In this document: positions 1-8,600 of the stretch, piece after piece | Position numbering within the stretch: the stretch's first letter is position 1 | Layout of the letters: the number at the start of each line of letters is the position of its first letter | Assembly (NCBI GenBank): GCA_045531585.1 | Contig: JAZSEH010000004.1 | Location: 1 to 35,767 of the forward strand | Direction: 5' to 3' | Source: SIG587 sp045531585 | GTDB taxonomy: Bacteria; Bacillota; Clostridia; Oscillospirales; Acutalibacteraceae | Length of the DNA stretch: 35,767 bases | Notes under the pieces: model-generated | Told to the model about the DNA's origin: nothing | The model's database searches: none | Seen by the model: the letters and a program-made list of their open reading frames with translations, nothing else | Translations under genes and position numbers: made by a program

Positions 1-1
1 A

Positions 2-373
2 AAACATTTAATAGAGAAATTTCCGTTTAGGATAGAGTGTGTTCAAACAGACAATGGTATGGAATTTACAAAACAATTAGGAAACACCCAAAAGCCGACG
101 CCCACACAGTCCGAGCGTACGCTCGAACAGTGTGGCATAAGACATAAGCTTATTGCTCCGTACACACCCAGACACAACGGAAAGGTTGAACGTTCTCACC
201 GCAAAGACAACGAATACTTTTATGCTACTCACACTTTTTACTCATTTGAAGATTTTAAAAAGCAACTTTCTGTTCACAACAGAAGATACAATAATTTTCC
301 TATGCGTCCTCTTAATTGGAAATCTCCTGCTGATTATTTAAATGCTTTTCTTATTAATGGCGAAGTTTTCTAA
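2..373 (+). CDS. DDE transposase, C-terminal part (cut by window edge)
   Basis: Open from base 2 in this frame, so the 5' part lies outside the window. The visible piece is the end of an integrase-type (rve) catalytic core. It has the second catalytic aspartate in 'VQTDNG', the 'PYTPRHNGKVERSHRKDN' stretch that carries the third acidic residue, and a C-terminal tail with 'HNRRYNNFPMRPL'. These features fit IS481/IS3-like transposases. The gene would cut and join insertion sequence ends. No ribosome binding site precedes the internal ATG at 59, so that ATG is not the true start. The bases after the stop (about 381-403, containing TTGACAAACC) may include the right end of the element, but the left end is not visible for comparison. 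The family assignment is from motif memory; transposase identity is secure. Confidence 0.85.
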   Translation, partial: KHLIEKFPFRIECVQTDNGMEFTKQLGNTQKPTPTQSERTLEQCGIRHKLIAPYTPRHNGKVERSHRKDNEYFYATHTFYSFEDFKKQLSVHNRRYNNFPMRPLNWKSPADYLNAFLINGEVF

Positions 374-423
374 TTTTGTAACACATCATTGACAAACCTA
401 CATATTAAAAGACTTATATCCAA

Positions 424-452
424 TTGTATTTTGGGTTTATTTGTGGTACAAT
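424..452 (+). promoter_or_regulatory. Sigma-A-type promoter of the lipoprotein gene
   Basis: TTGTAT at 424-429 and TACAAT at 447-452, separated by 17 nt, with TG just before the -10 box (TGGTACAAT). It lies 30 nt upstream of the lipoprotein start. Confidence 0.6.
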
Positions 453-482
453 GTAAAAAAACAACGTTAACGAGGTATTAAA

Positions 483-1025
483 ATGAAAAAAATATTATCG
501 GCTCTTTTAGGTATAGTTATAATTTCCTTGCTCTTTGCAGGCTGTTCAGGGCAGAGCAACACAGTTTCCGTAAATGCTAACGGGCTGGTGGAATACGATG
601 CTTTTAAGGAAAACTTTGAAGGCCTTGTTTCAAAGCTGTCGGGATATACAATTGAGCATCAGGAGGATATCCCCTTAGAGGACGATATGACCTGTCACGC
701 CTTCCTTATTAAAAATGCCAAGGCTGATAAATCCTATAAGTACAGGGTATACGTAAGCAAGGACGCAGAGGTGCTTTGGGTGTATTTAGGCGCAGATAGA
801 GATAAAAACGATAACTTGCCCTTTGCCAAGCTTTCCTTTTGTATGTACAAGGCAATGGGCTGTCCCCAAATGAGGGCCGACGCTTTTTATGATAAATATA
901 ACCTGCTTTCAAAGGAGGACATCTTTGAAATGGAGGAATTTGGAAAATACAGTATTATAAGTATGACCATGAGCTCCGTAGAGGAGATAACCTTCGCTGT
1001 CAGGACAACCGATAGTATAGGATAA
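483..1025 (+). CDS. Small lipoprotein of unknown function
   Basis: A 180-residue protein with a charged MKK start, a hydrophobic stretch and the lipobox LFAGC ending near residue 21. It should therefore be lipidated and tethered to the outer face of the membrane. The mature part (about 160 residues) is acidic and mixed alpha/beta, with no motif I recognise and no membrane segment. It stands alone, with its own promoter and a strong hairpin after the stop, between a transposase tail and the convergent ribosomal operon. This suggests an accessory or recently placed gene. The start is preceded by AACGAGGTATTAAA, a modest ribosome binding site. Function unknown. Confidence 0.8.
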   Translation: MKKILSALLGIVIISLLFAGCSGQSNTVSVNANGLVEYDAFKENFEGLVSKLSGYTIEHQEDIPLEDDMTCHAFLIKNAKADKSYKYRVYVSKDAEVLWVYLGADRDKNDNLPFAKLSFCMYKAMGCPQMRADAFYDKYNLLSKEDIFEMEEFGKYSIISMTMSSVEEITFAVRTTDSIG

Positions 1026-1030
1026 AAATA

Positions 1031-1065
1031 AAAGGGCTATGACATTTCGTGTGTCATAGCCCTTT
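1031..1065. terminator. Strong hairpin after the lipoprotein gene, possible bidirectional terminator
   Basis: Perfect 14-bp inverted repeat, AAAGGGCTATGACA (1031-1044) and its complement (1052-1065), with a 7-nt loop. On the minus strand it is followed by TTTATTTTTA, a better U-tract than on the plus strand. It could stop transcription both ways between the convergent lipoprotein and rplM-rpsI units. Confidence 0.75.
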
Positions 1066-1115
1066 AAAATAACTTGCACCAAGTTTGCACCAAAGCAAAA
1101 AACGAGGCATAAAGA

Positions 1116-1147
1116 AAACCCCGAAAACCGTGATGGTTTCGGGGTTT
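1116..1147 (-). terminator. Terminator of the rplM-rpsI operon
   Basis: AAACCCCGAAAACC (1116-1129) pairs with GGTTTCGGGGTTT (1135-1147), with one bulged A. On the minus strand the hairpin is followed by a TTTTCTTT-type tract. It lies 24 nt after the rpsI stop codon. Confidence 0.85.
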
Positions 1148-1171
1148 GTTGTAGTTTCGTAAGATAACAAA

Positions 1172-1570
1172 TTATCTCTTTGAGAACTGAGGTGCACGAC
1201 GGGCACCTTTAAGACCGTATTTCTTACGCTCTTTCATTCTGGGATCACGGGTAAGGAGGCCTGCCTTCTTAAGTGCGGAGCGAAGCTCTGCATCATACTG
1301 AAGAAGTGCACGGGCAATACCGTGGCGGATTGCGCCTGCCTGACCTGTAACACCGCCGCCTGCAACACGGCAAACAATATCAAACTTATCCATTGTGCCG
1401 GTGAGGCTAAGGGGCTGACGAACGATGAGCTTTAAGGTCTCAAGACCAAAGTAATCGTCAATGTCACGATCGTTAATGGTTATTTTACCTGTTCCGTTAT
1501 AAACGCGAACACGGGCGACAGAGCTCTTTCTTCTGCCGGTACCGTAGAAATAAGGATTTCCTTCAAACAT
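1172..1570 (-). CDS. rpsI: 30S ribosomal protein S9
   Basis: A 132-residue protein of the usual S9 length. It has the family start 'YGTGRRKSSVARVR', the central 'GGGVTGQAGAIRHGIARAL' segment and the basic C-terminus 'KARRAPQFSKR'-like (here 'GARRAPQFSKR'), whose tail reaches toward the tRNA in the ribosomal P site in known structures. It is the second gene of the conserved rplM-rpsI pair, 18 nt after rplM, with ribosome binding site GGGAGA upstream of the ATG. The operon ends with the hairpin at 1116-1147. Nothing is unusual about the protein. Confidence 0.98.
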   Translation of the reverse strand: MFEGNPYFYGTGRRKSSVARVRVYNGTGKITINDRDIDDYFGLETLKLIVRQPLSLTGTMDKFDIVCRVAGGGVTGQAGAIRHGIARALLQYDAELRSALKKAGLLTRDPRMKERKKYGLKGARRAPQFSKR

Positions 1571-1588
1571 GATTTCTGTCTCCCTTCA

Positions 1589-2017
1589 TTAAAATTCAAG
1601 TGCTTCGGGCTTCTGAGCGGCATGCTTATGCTCGGTGCCCTTGTAAACACGAAGTCTGGTAAGAGCGGCACGACCGAGAGTAGTATCGGGAACCATACCC
1701 TTAACAGCAAGCTCCATAGCAAGCTCAGGACGGGTGTTCATAAGGGTTGCATACTGAACTTCCTTAAGACCGCCAATGTAGCCTGTATGACGACGATAAT
1801 ATTTCTTTTCTAACTTTTTACCGGTGAGTACAACCTTATCGGCATTAAGAACGATTACATGGTCACCGCAATCAACGTGAGGGGTGAACTCAGGCTTATT
1901 CTTACCACGAAGAATATCTGCAACCTTAACAGCAACGCGGCCAAGGGGCTTGCCTGCAGCATCGATAATATACCACTTGCGCTGTACATCAGCAGGTTTC
2001 TGCATAAAAGTGGACAT
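1589..2017 (-). CDS. rplM: 50S ribosomal protein L13
   Basis: From the ATG at 2017 the protein is 142 residues, the standard L13 length. It starts 'MSTFMQKPADVQRKWYIIDA' and carries typical L13 segments such as 'GRVAVKVADILRGKNKPEF' and 'GDHVIVLNADKV'. An in-frame TTG at 2032 would add five residues, but it overlaps the ribosome binding site TTGGAGG that serves the ATG, so I reject it. L13 is an early-assembly protein of the large subunit. It is first in the operon with rpsI and is transcribed from the near-consensus promoter at 2063-2091. No obvious structured leader separates promoter and start. Confidence 0.98.
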   Translation of the reverse strand: MSTFMQKPADVQRKWYIIDAAGKPLGRVAVKVADILRGKNKPEFTPHVDCGDHVIVLNADKVVLTGKKLEKKYYRRHTGYIGGLKEVQYATLMNTRPELAMELAVKGMVPDTTLGRAALTRLRVYKGTEHKHAAQKPEALEF

Positions 2018-2062
2018 TTGCTTTTCCTCCAAATTCTTTATTTTTCTTTTGTCGCAGGAGTT

Positions 2063-2091
2063 ATCTTACCATAAGAAAAAACAAATGTCAA
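2063..2091 (-). promoter_or_regulatory. Promoter of rplM-rpsI
   Basis: On the minus strand, a perfect TTGACA (2086-2091), a 17-nt spacer and TAAGAT (2063-2068). It lies about 45 nt upstream of the rplM start. Confidence 0.9.
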
Positions 2092-2226
2092 CACCTTTTT
2101 TTAAAAATTTTAATTTAAAAAGACAAAACTCGCAAATGCTCAATTTTTCTCTGTTTTTCTCCCGAATGCTCATTCGCCATTTTTGAAATTTGCAGGTAAA
2201 AATTAAGGTTTTAATATAAAAAATGC

Positions 2227-2264
2227 CCCCTGCACACGGCGCATCCCTATGCCGTGTGCAGGGG
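2227..2264 (-). terminator. Terminator of the AraC-family gene
   Basis: Perfect 14-bp stem CCCCTGCACACGGC / GCCGTGTGCAGGGG with a 10-nt loop. On the minus strand it is followed by GCATTTTTT. It lies about 43 nt beyond the araC-like stop. Confidence 0.85.
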
Positions 2265-2272
2265 TTTCCAAA

Positions 2273-2294
2273 TTTGGTTCCGTTTGGAACCAAA
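2273..2294. repeat. Short inverted repeat between araC-like stop and its terminator
   Basis: TTTGGTTCC (2273-2281), loop GTTT, GGAACCAAA (2286-2294). It overlaps a small palindrome CCAAATTTGG at 2268-2277. It is within the 3' untranslated end of the AraC-type message. No U-tract follows. Role unknown. Confidence 0.4.
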
Positions 2295-2307
2295 CAGGAG
2301 GGCAAAA

Positions 2308-3078
2308 TTATTTCTCCGTGCGCTTTATATATTCACGGGGAGAACAACCGAAATGGCGCTTGAAGGCCTTGGAAAAATGGTATATGTCGGAATAACCAAC
2401 CTCTGTTGCGATGCCTGTGAGGTTAAGATTTCCCTCCTGCATAAGCTCAGCCGCGTGCTGGAGCCGCAGGCGGTTTATGTACTGCAAGGGGGAGACACCC
2501 ATATGCCGCTTAAACAGGGTGGAGAAATAGGTGCGGTCAAGATTAAGCTTTTCAGCAATGGTTGACACCTTTATATCCTTGTTATATTGGGCTTCAATAT
2601 AAGAGGTAGCCATTTTTATGTGGTCCAGCCTACCCTCGCTCTTTTCAAGTATAAAGGAAATAAATCTCCACAGGCAGCTTGTAAGATAAGCGGTCCTTCC
2701 GTTTTGCAGGTCACGTGCGGATTTTATATTATCAAAATATTTTCTTGCACCCGGGCAGTGAATAACAGGCTCGGTAAACAGACTTCCCACTTCCTCGCTG
2801 GCGTCAAAGTCTATCCATATGTAATGCCAAGGGTTTTTAGAGTCGGCTTTGTATAGGGTTTCTACATAAGGGGGTATAACAAACACGTCACCGGGATTTA
2901 TGGGGTAGGTCTTATCGTATATTGTAAAGGTGCCAAAGCCCGCCTCTACGTAGTGCAGTACCCAGCAATCCCTTTTCTTTTTTCCGGGAGACTGATTGGG
3001 CGAACAATCCGACCAACCAAAAAGAATAGGATTAAGATCGGAAAAATTCATGTTCATAACAATCATCGTATTGTCCAA
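2308..3078 (-). CDS. AraC-family regulator with N-terminal cupin sensor
   Basis: A 256-residue transcription factor. Residues about 20-130 look like the AraC-type cupin sensing domain ('GDVFVIPPYVETLYKAD'). The last 100 residues hold the two helix-turn-helices ('VSTIAEKLNLDRTYFSTLFK', then 'IATEVGYSDIYHFSKAFKRH' and the closing 'SPREY'). It is divergent from the surface-protein operon starting at 3337 and is its likely activator, probably responding to a sugar. The start is a TTG at 3078, five nt from GGGGGTG. The ATG at 3066 is the alternative but sits far from that site. A TATAAT on the minus strand at 3144-3149 may be its -10 box, without a clear -35. The rest of 3079-3274 is AT-rich and shows nothing else firm. 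Confidence 0.9.
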   Translation of the reverse strand: MDNTMIVMNMNFSDLNPILFGWSDCSPNQSPGKKKRDCWVLHYVEAGFGTFTIYDKTYPINPGDVFVIPPYVETLYKADSKNPWHYIWIDFDASEEVGSLFTEPVIHCPGARKYFDNIKSARDLQNGRTAYLTSCLWRFISFILEKSEGRLDHIKMATSYIEAQYNKDIKVSTIAEKLNLDRTYFSTLFKRHMGVSPLQYINRLRLQHAAELMQEGNLNLTGIATEVGYSDIYHFSKAFKRHFGCSPREYIKRTEK

Positions 3079-3274
3079 GGTGACACCCCCGCTGTTTATA
3101 TATGTATATAAGCATAAAATGCTCTCTAAACCATCGGTACTTTATTATATTACCAAACAACTAAGCAAAAATAAATACCCAAATTTTAGGTTATTTTTGG
3201 AAATACGCTAACAAATAGACAAATTTAACCAAAACAGAAACAACAAAAAGGCAAAAACAAACAACATATGGAAA

Positions 3275-3303
3275 TTTACATAAGAAATTTTATATGTTAA
3301 AAT
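3275..3303 (+). promoter_or_regulatory. Promoter of the surface-protein operon
   Basis: TTTACA (3275-3280), 17-nt spacer, TAAAAT (3298-3303) preceded by TGT, an extended -10. It lies 33 nt before the first gene, which has ribosome binding site TGGAGG. Confidence 0.75.
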
Positions 3304-3336
3304 GTACACAGATAATTATATTATGGAGGTATTTTT

Positions 3337-5523
3337 ATGCAAAAAACAGTAAGACTTTCAGTTAAATTGCTTAGCGTTTTCTGTACTCTGGCACTTATTC
3401 TGTCGGTTTGTGCAGTACCCTTTGGTGCCACGGCAGAGGATACCGGCGTAATCACCATTGATTTTGAGAACGATAGCTACACCGATGGTACAGAAATTGC
3501 TACCATAACAACCTATACCGGTGTTAACGGCAATGCGGGTAACAAAGCCTTTATGGGAAAAGGTGCAACATCAACTTCGTATGCAATAGGCAATACCATT
3601 AAAAATAAAAATGAGGAATATTATTCCTTTAAGGCAGGCGTTTATCAAATAACTTGGGATTACCTCATTACGGGTGTTCTCCAGCCTGCCAATAAAATGT
3701 ATTTGGTAAATGAATTCCCCGGAAATACCGGTTCAACAACTGCAGCAGATGCAACCATAATAGCCGGTGCGGAGTTTGACCTTTTACCTAATAAAACAAC
3801 TCTAAACATATGGCAGCAGGGTGACGTAACCGTTAATATAACCGAGGACGTTACTCAGCTTGGTCTTTTTGTTGTAGCTCTTGCAGCAACGGCTTACGTT
3901 GATAATATCGTAATTACTCCCGTTGAAAAATTGGTAAACGATAACCTTCCCACTTCGCTTAATATAGATTTCTCTACTCAGGCCGAGTGTGACCAGGGCT
4001 CCAGTATATATAAGGTTGATGAGCATATCTCCGATGACCAGCACGGAAAGGCTTTGGGCGTTGTATTTGGTACCGGTTATGACGGCGGTTATAAATACTG
4101 CGAAATAAAGGAGAACAGCACAAGCTGTGGAGACGGCGTAGCCTGTAACCATTCTACAGATGGCTCTGCTCCCATAAAGCTGGCCGCAGGTACCTATAAG
4201 GTTACCTATGACTACTATTATAAGGACGCTCCCGGCTACTGTAGCGAAGAAGCTCCAAACTATAACGGTTCATACGTTCGCCCCGATGCCTTTGCCTTTA
4301 AGTTTGCTTACGCTAGGAGTGAGGCTTTAGCCTGGTCAATAAATAATGTATTAGGCAACAACATAATAGATACAGGAAAGGCTCAAAAGACCTGGCATAA
4401 GGGACAGATGCTTTTAACCTTTACCGGTGACGTTAATCATTTAGGTTTCTATCTTATAAACTCCCCCTATCATATTTACCTTGATAATATTTCCTTTGAA
4501 TTGGTAGAGTTGGGCGAAAAGACGGTAATTGATTTTGAAAAAGGCGAAAAGCCGGAATTCACAACCTCCTATGCAACTATCGGCGCAGTAGATAATACTA
4601 CAAACAAAGCCTTTATCGGAAATACAAGTAACGTATTGTCAAGCGCAACGACTACATATTATCCCGACAACTATCCCCGCGGAACAAATATTTTAAAGGC
4701 TGACGGTTCTGCCTATTCTCTCAGCGCCGGCTCCTACCGTGTGACCTGGGATTATAAGCTTACAGGCGCACTTAACGCTGCCGATACAGTAAGACTTTCC
4801 GACAGTATCGCAAATGCATCTACAGACGGTACGGTACTTATAGAGGATATGGTGCCCCAAAAGGCCAACGTTGGAATGTGGCAGAAGGGCGAAAAGACCA
4901 TTGTTCTTACACAGGATGCCGCAAAGCTTGGTATATTCTGCAGACCGTTGTTCTCAACAGTATATATAGATAACATTGAAATCACTCCTATAGAGGCTGA
5001 TTATGCTAAGGTTGCAGGCTATGATCTGTTTGTAAATGCAACAGAGGAAACTCTGGCCGATACAAAGGGTACCCAAATGGCGCCCACCAGCGTTATCTAC
5101 ACAAAGGATGACGGTTCTGAGCGTACCGCCTTCCGTTTTGTATCCTCCTTTAATTATATTAAGGATGGCGATGCTCTTTATCTGGATGAGGCTAAGACCC
5201 TGAAGGTATTAAAGCGCGGAATGAAGTTCGGTGTTGTAACGGATAACCGAGGAACCCATTACCAGCAAAAGGCCGATTCCCTTGTTGATGCCTCTGCCGC
5301 CGCATGGAGCGATGACGGCAGCACAAAGGAATATACCTTTAAGGTGTATAACATCAGTGTAAGCAATAAGGATCAGGTATACTTTGTTACCCCTTACCTT
5401 GTTGTTGAAATGGATGGTGAGCAGTTCACCATTACAGGCAAGACTAAAGAAACCAGCGTTCAGGGCATTTATGATGCATCGAATGCTAAGACCAATAACT
5501 ACGATTGGTATACAGTACAGTAA
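3337..5523 (+). CDS. Secreted modular protein, three jelly-roll-like modules plus C-terminal domain
   Basis: A 728-residue protein with a signal peptide (residues 1-33; 'LALILSVCAVPFGATAE') and no C-terminal membrane anchor. Three related modules follow, at about 38-200, 204-395 and 397-552. Each starts with 'IDFE'-like residues, has a central 'YKVTYDY'/'YRVTWDY' strand and ends with 'YxDNIxxTP'. This start-to-finish pattern resembles carbohydrate-binding jelly-roll modules (CBM4/9-like), but that is inference from pattern only. The last 175 residues form a different domain ('RTAFRFVSS', 'MKFGVVTDN') that I do not recognise. No catalytic motif is seen. The middle module closely resembles module 3 of the protein at 5699. 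First gene of the operon, likely controlled by the divergent AraC protein. It probably binds glycan at or outside the cell surface. Confidence 0.8.
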   Translation: MQKTVRLSVKLLSVFCTLALILSVCAVPFGATAEDTGVITIDFENDSYTDGTEIATITTYTGVNGNAGNKAFMGKGATSTSYAIGNTIKNKNEEYYSFKAGVYQITWDYLITGVLQPANKMYLVNEFPGNTGSTTAADATIIAGAEFDLLPNKTTLNIWQQGDVTVNITEDVTQLGLFVVALAATAYVDNIVITPVEKLVNDNLPTSLNIDFSTQAECDQGSSIYKVDEHISDDQHGKALGVVFGTGYDGGYKYCEIKENSTSCGDGVACNHSTDGSAPIKLAAGTYKVTYDYYYKDAPGYCSEEAPNYNGSYVRPDAFAFKFAYARSEALAWSINNVLGNNIIDTGKAQKTWHKGQMLLTFTGDVNHLGFYLINSPYHIYLDNISFELVELGEKTVIDFEKGEKPEFTTSYATIGAVDNTTNKAFIGNTSNVLSSATTTYYPDNYPRGTNILKADGSAYSLSAGSYRVTWDYKLTGALNAADTVRLSDSIANASTDGTVLIEDMVPQKANVGMWQKGEKTIVLTQDAAKLGIFCRPLFSTVYIDNIEITPIEADYAKVAGYDLFVNATEETLADTKGTQMAPTSVIYTKDDGSERTAFRFVSSFNYIKDGDALYLDEAKTLKVLKRGMKFGVVTDNRGTHYQQKADSLVDASAAAWSDDGSTKEYTFKVYNISVSNKDQVYFVTPYLVVEMDGEQFTITGKTKETSVQGIYDASNAKTNNYDWYTVQ

Positions 5524-5538
5524 GGAGGAAAGGGAAAA

Positions 5539-5676
5539 ATGAAAAAGCAATATGAAGCATTAGAGCTTGAGTTCCTTAAGTTTAGTATATACGACGTAAT
5601 AAATTCGTCTGTTGTTGGTGATGAGTTCACAGACGAAGAGGGAAGAACAGACGACGACAGCTACGAGGCTAATTAA
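5539..5676 (+). CDS. 45-residue acidic peptide of unknown function
   Basis: ATG at 5539 is preceded by AAGGAGG and a good spacer, which is as strong a site as any in the operon. The frame runs 45 codons to TAA at 5674. The peptide starts MKKQYEALELEFLKFSIYDV, continues with INSS, and ends in a very acidic tail (EFTDEEGRTDDDSYEAN). It has no signal peptide, membrane segment or cysteine. It lies 15 nt after the first surface-protein gene and 22 nt before the second, so it is probably co-transcribed and translated. I recall short Clostridial ORFs with a similar plan (K-rich start, 'YExxxxExxxF', 'DVIxxS', acidic end), but this is memory, not a search. It could be a ribosomally made peptide precursor, a small regulator or an export-related factor. 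Confidence 0.75.
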   Translation: MKKQYEALELEFLKFSIYDVINSSVVGDEFTDEEGRTDDDSYEAN

Positions 5677-5698
5677 AACAGATTTTGGAGGAACCAAA

Positions 5699-8600
5699 AT
5701 GTTAAAGTTTACAGTCAACAAAAAAACGTGGAAAAGGGCGTTAAGTGCTTTGTGTGTGCTTGCTCTTGTACTTACCACAGTTTTCTCAATTCCTATGGAT
5801 TTAACGGCAATAGCAGATGACCCAGCCGCTATTACGATGGATTTTGAAACTGATATTGGTCACTATACAGGCACGGGTCTGGGTGGCTCCATGATAAAAA
5901 TTGTGGACGGCACCAATAAAAGCGGAGCCGCAACAAAGGTTTTAATGCTGGACAGTGATGCGGATATACGTACTCGTCTTATAAAAAAGAGTGACAATAC
6001 GGTATATTCACTTCCTGCAGGCACCTGGAAGATGACCTATGACTATAAAATTTCCGCAGACAACTCACAGGAGCTTTATTTGCTCCACAATGTGGAAATT
6101 GATAAAAATGTTTTGATTCCTGCTGATAAAAACGATTATTGCTCCGGAACAAAGCTTACCGAAACAAACCTTGCCGCTGATACCAATGCGGGTGATACCT
6201 GGCTGACAAATTCCATCACCTTTACAACCGACGCCGCTGTAACCAACATAGGCTTTGGTGTTGTTACAAAGGCCTATACACAGGATCCGGTTTATCTTGA
6301 TAACGTGGTATTTACCCCCGTTAAGGAAAACAACGTTACCATTGACTTTGAAAGCCACACCGAAAATGATGGCGGCTCTTCTGTATTTAATATAGGTACT
6401 AAGAGCACCCTTAACTATAACCTTCTTGATGATACCAATACCACAAAGGTTTTTGCCGCTAACTTCAGCACCTATTACTATGGTCAAAAGAAGGCCACCG
6501 AAATCAGTAATAACGGTAGCAGGGTAAAAATTCCTGCAGGTGTTTACACCGTTACATACGATTATTATTACTACGTTTACACTGCAAGCCTTAGTCCAAG
6601 CTATGAAAACGGTGGCTTCAGTTTTAAGTTTGCCGACGGAACCAATTCCTCATACACTACCTTTGGCGATGAAATAGTGGACCAAAACAAGCCGCAGGGC
6701 GTTTGGAACAAGGGCGAAACGCTTGTAAACCTCACCAAGGATATTGAACTTTGCATATATCTTAATTATTCATCGTATCATATCTATCTGGATAATATTG
6801 TTTTTGCTCCCTATGTACCAGAAATCAATAATGATGCTATTGACTTTGAAAATTACTCCGAACACGACCTTTCCAGCATTTACGCCATAAAGAATGACCC
6901 AATTAATCAGGGTCATGGTAAAACCTTTGGCGTTGTGTTCAGCTCCGCTTATGACGGCGGTAAAAAGTTTGTTGAGCTGAGAAAGGGCGGCACGGGCTGC
7001 GCTAACGGCAGTTGCTTTTGTGCAAATACCGCTGCGGTTACCTTGAAGGCGGGAGAATACATTGTAACCTATGATTACCTCTTTAAGGATGCCGCCTATA
7101 AAAATGCACCCAGCGCAGGAAATAATCATTACGTTCAACCTGAACAATTCACCTTCAAATTTGCATATTCAAAAAGCACTGAAGCCCTGGCATTTCCAAA
7201 CACCGTTTTTGGCGAGGAAATCGTTGACCAAAGTAAAACAAAGGATACCTGGCACAGCGCAAGTATGCAGGTTACTCTTAGTGAGGACGTAAAGCATTTC
7301 GGCTTCTGCCTTGAGCATTCACCCTATCATATATATATTGATAACGTTAAGTTTACTCCCCTTTCCGAGGAAGGCCTTATAAACTTTGAAAACCATTTCG
7401 AAAACGATGGCGGTTCCTCAATTTTCAATATTGGTAATAAGGCGACCCTTCAGTATAATTCCCTTGATAATACTAACCTTACTAATATACTTGCCGCTAA
7501 CTTCAGTAATCTATATACAGGCCTAAGAAAGGTTACTGAGCTTCACGAAAACGGCAGTCAGATAAAAATTCCTGCAGGTACCTATAAGATAACCTACGAT
7601 TATTTCTACTATAGCTTTACCGCAAGCCTTAATCCCTCTTATGAAAACGGCGGATTTAGTTATAAGTTCTCAAGCGGCACCTATGATTCCGCCATTGGCT
7701 TCGGTAGCGAGATTGTGGATACAAATAAGGCCGAAAACGTTTGGAACAAGGGCGAAATGACCGTTACCCTTACAAAGGATACCGACCTTTGTGTAACCTT
7801 AAACTATTCCCCCTACCACATCTACCTTGACAATATTAAATTTACCCCCGTTACCCCTGTGGACGACGGTGCCATCAACTTTGAAAACCACAAGGATTAT
7901 GACGGCGGCTCAAGTATATTTAATATTATCGCGGGTAAGGGCGCCAACACCACCAACGTGCTTGCCGCAAACTTCGGTACCATGTATTATGGTGACGGCA
8001 AAAACTGCCAGATAATGAATGGTGACGGTACTCCGGTAAAGCTGCCCACAGGCTTCTATAAGCTTACCTACGATTACTACTATTTTGACTTTGCAAGTGA
8101 CGTTACCGCTCAGCAGGCTAAGGATTTCACCTATCGCTTTGCCCTTGGCAGCTACGATAGCTGCGAAAAGCTTCAGGGCGAGATAGTTGACACTACAAAG
8201 CCTCAGAACCAGTGGCATAAGGGTGAGATAGAGGTATATATTGAGGAGGAAACAGGCCTTTGCGTATCTCTTGCCAATTCTCCCTACCATATCTACATAG
8301 ATAACATAAAGCTTGAAGAGCAGCCCCCCATTGAGGTTACCGTTTCCTTTAATACCATGGGTGGTAACAAGATTAAGGATATAAAGGGCTACAAGTACCA
8401 GACCATTACCGTTGCTAACCCCACAAGAAAGGGCTACGTGTTCTCAGGCTGGTATACTGATGAGACCTGCACTACTCCTGCCGTAATGAAGTACAGTGTA
8501 AATTGCACCCTTTATGCGGGCTGGACCAAGGAAGGTGCACTTATCTTTGATTTTGACAAAAATAATAAAGACTTCAAAACAGGAAGTCCTTATTCAGGCG

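Noticed and set aside
2018..2032. TTG start for rplM
   Set aside because: The TTG lies within the ribosome binding site of the ATG at 2017, and the ATG gives the standard 142-residue length.
5612..5698. 29-residue upstream extension of the giant surface protein
   Set aside because: It overlaps the 45-residue peptide gene in another frame, lacks a ribosome binding site and would bury the signal peptide. The ATG at 5699 has GGAGG at the right distance.
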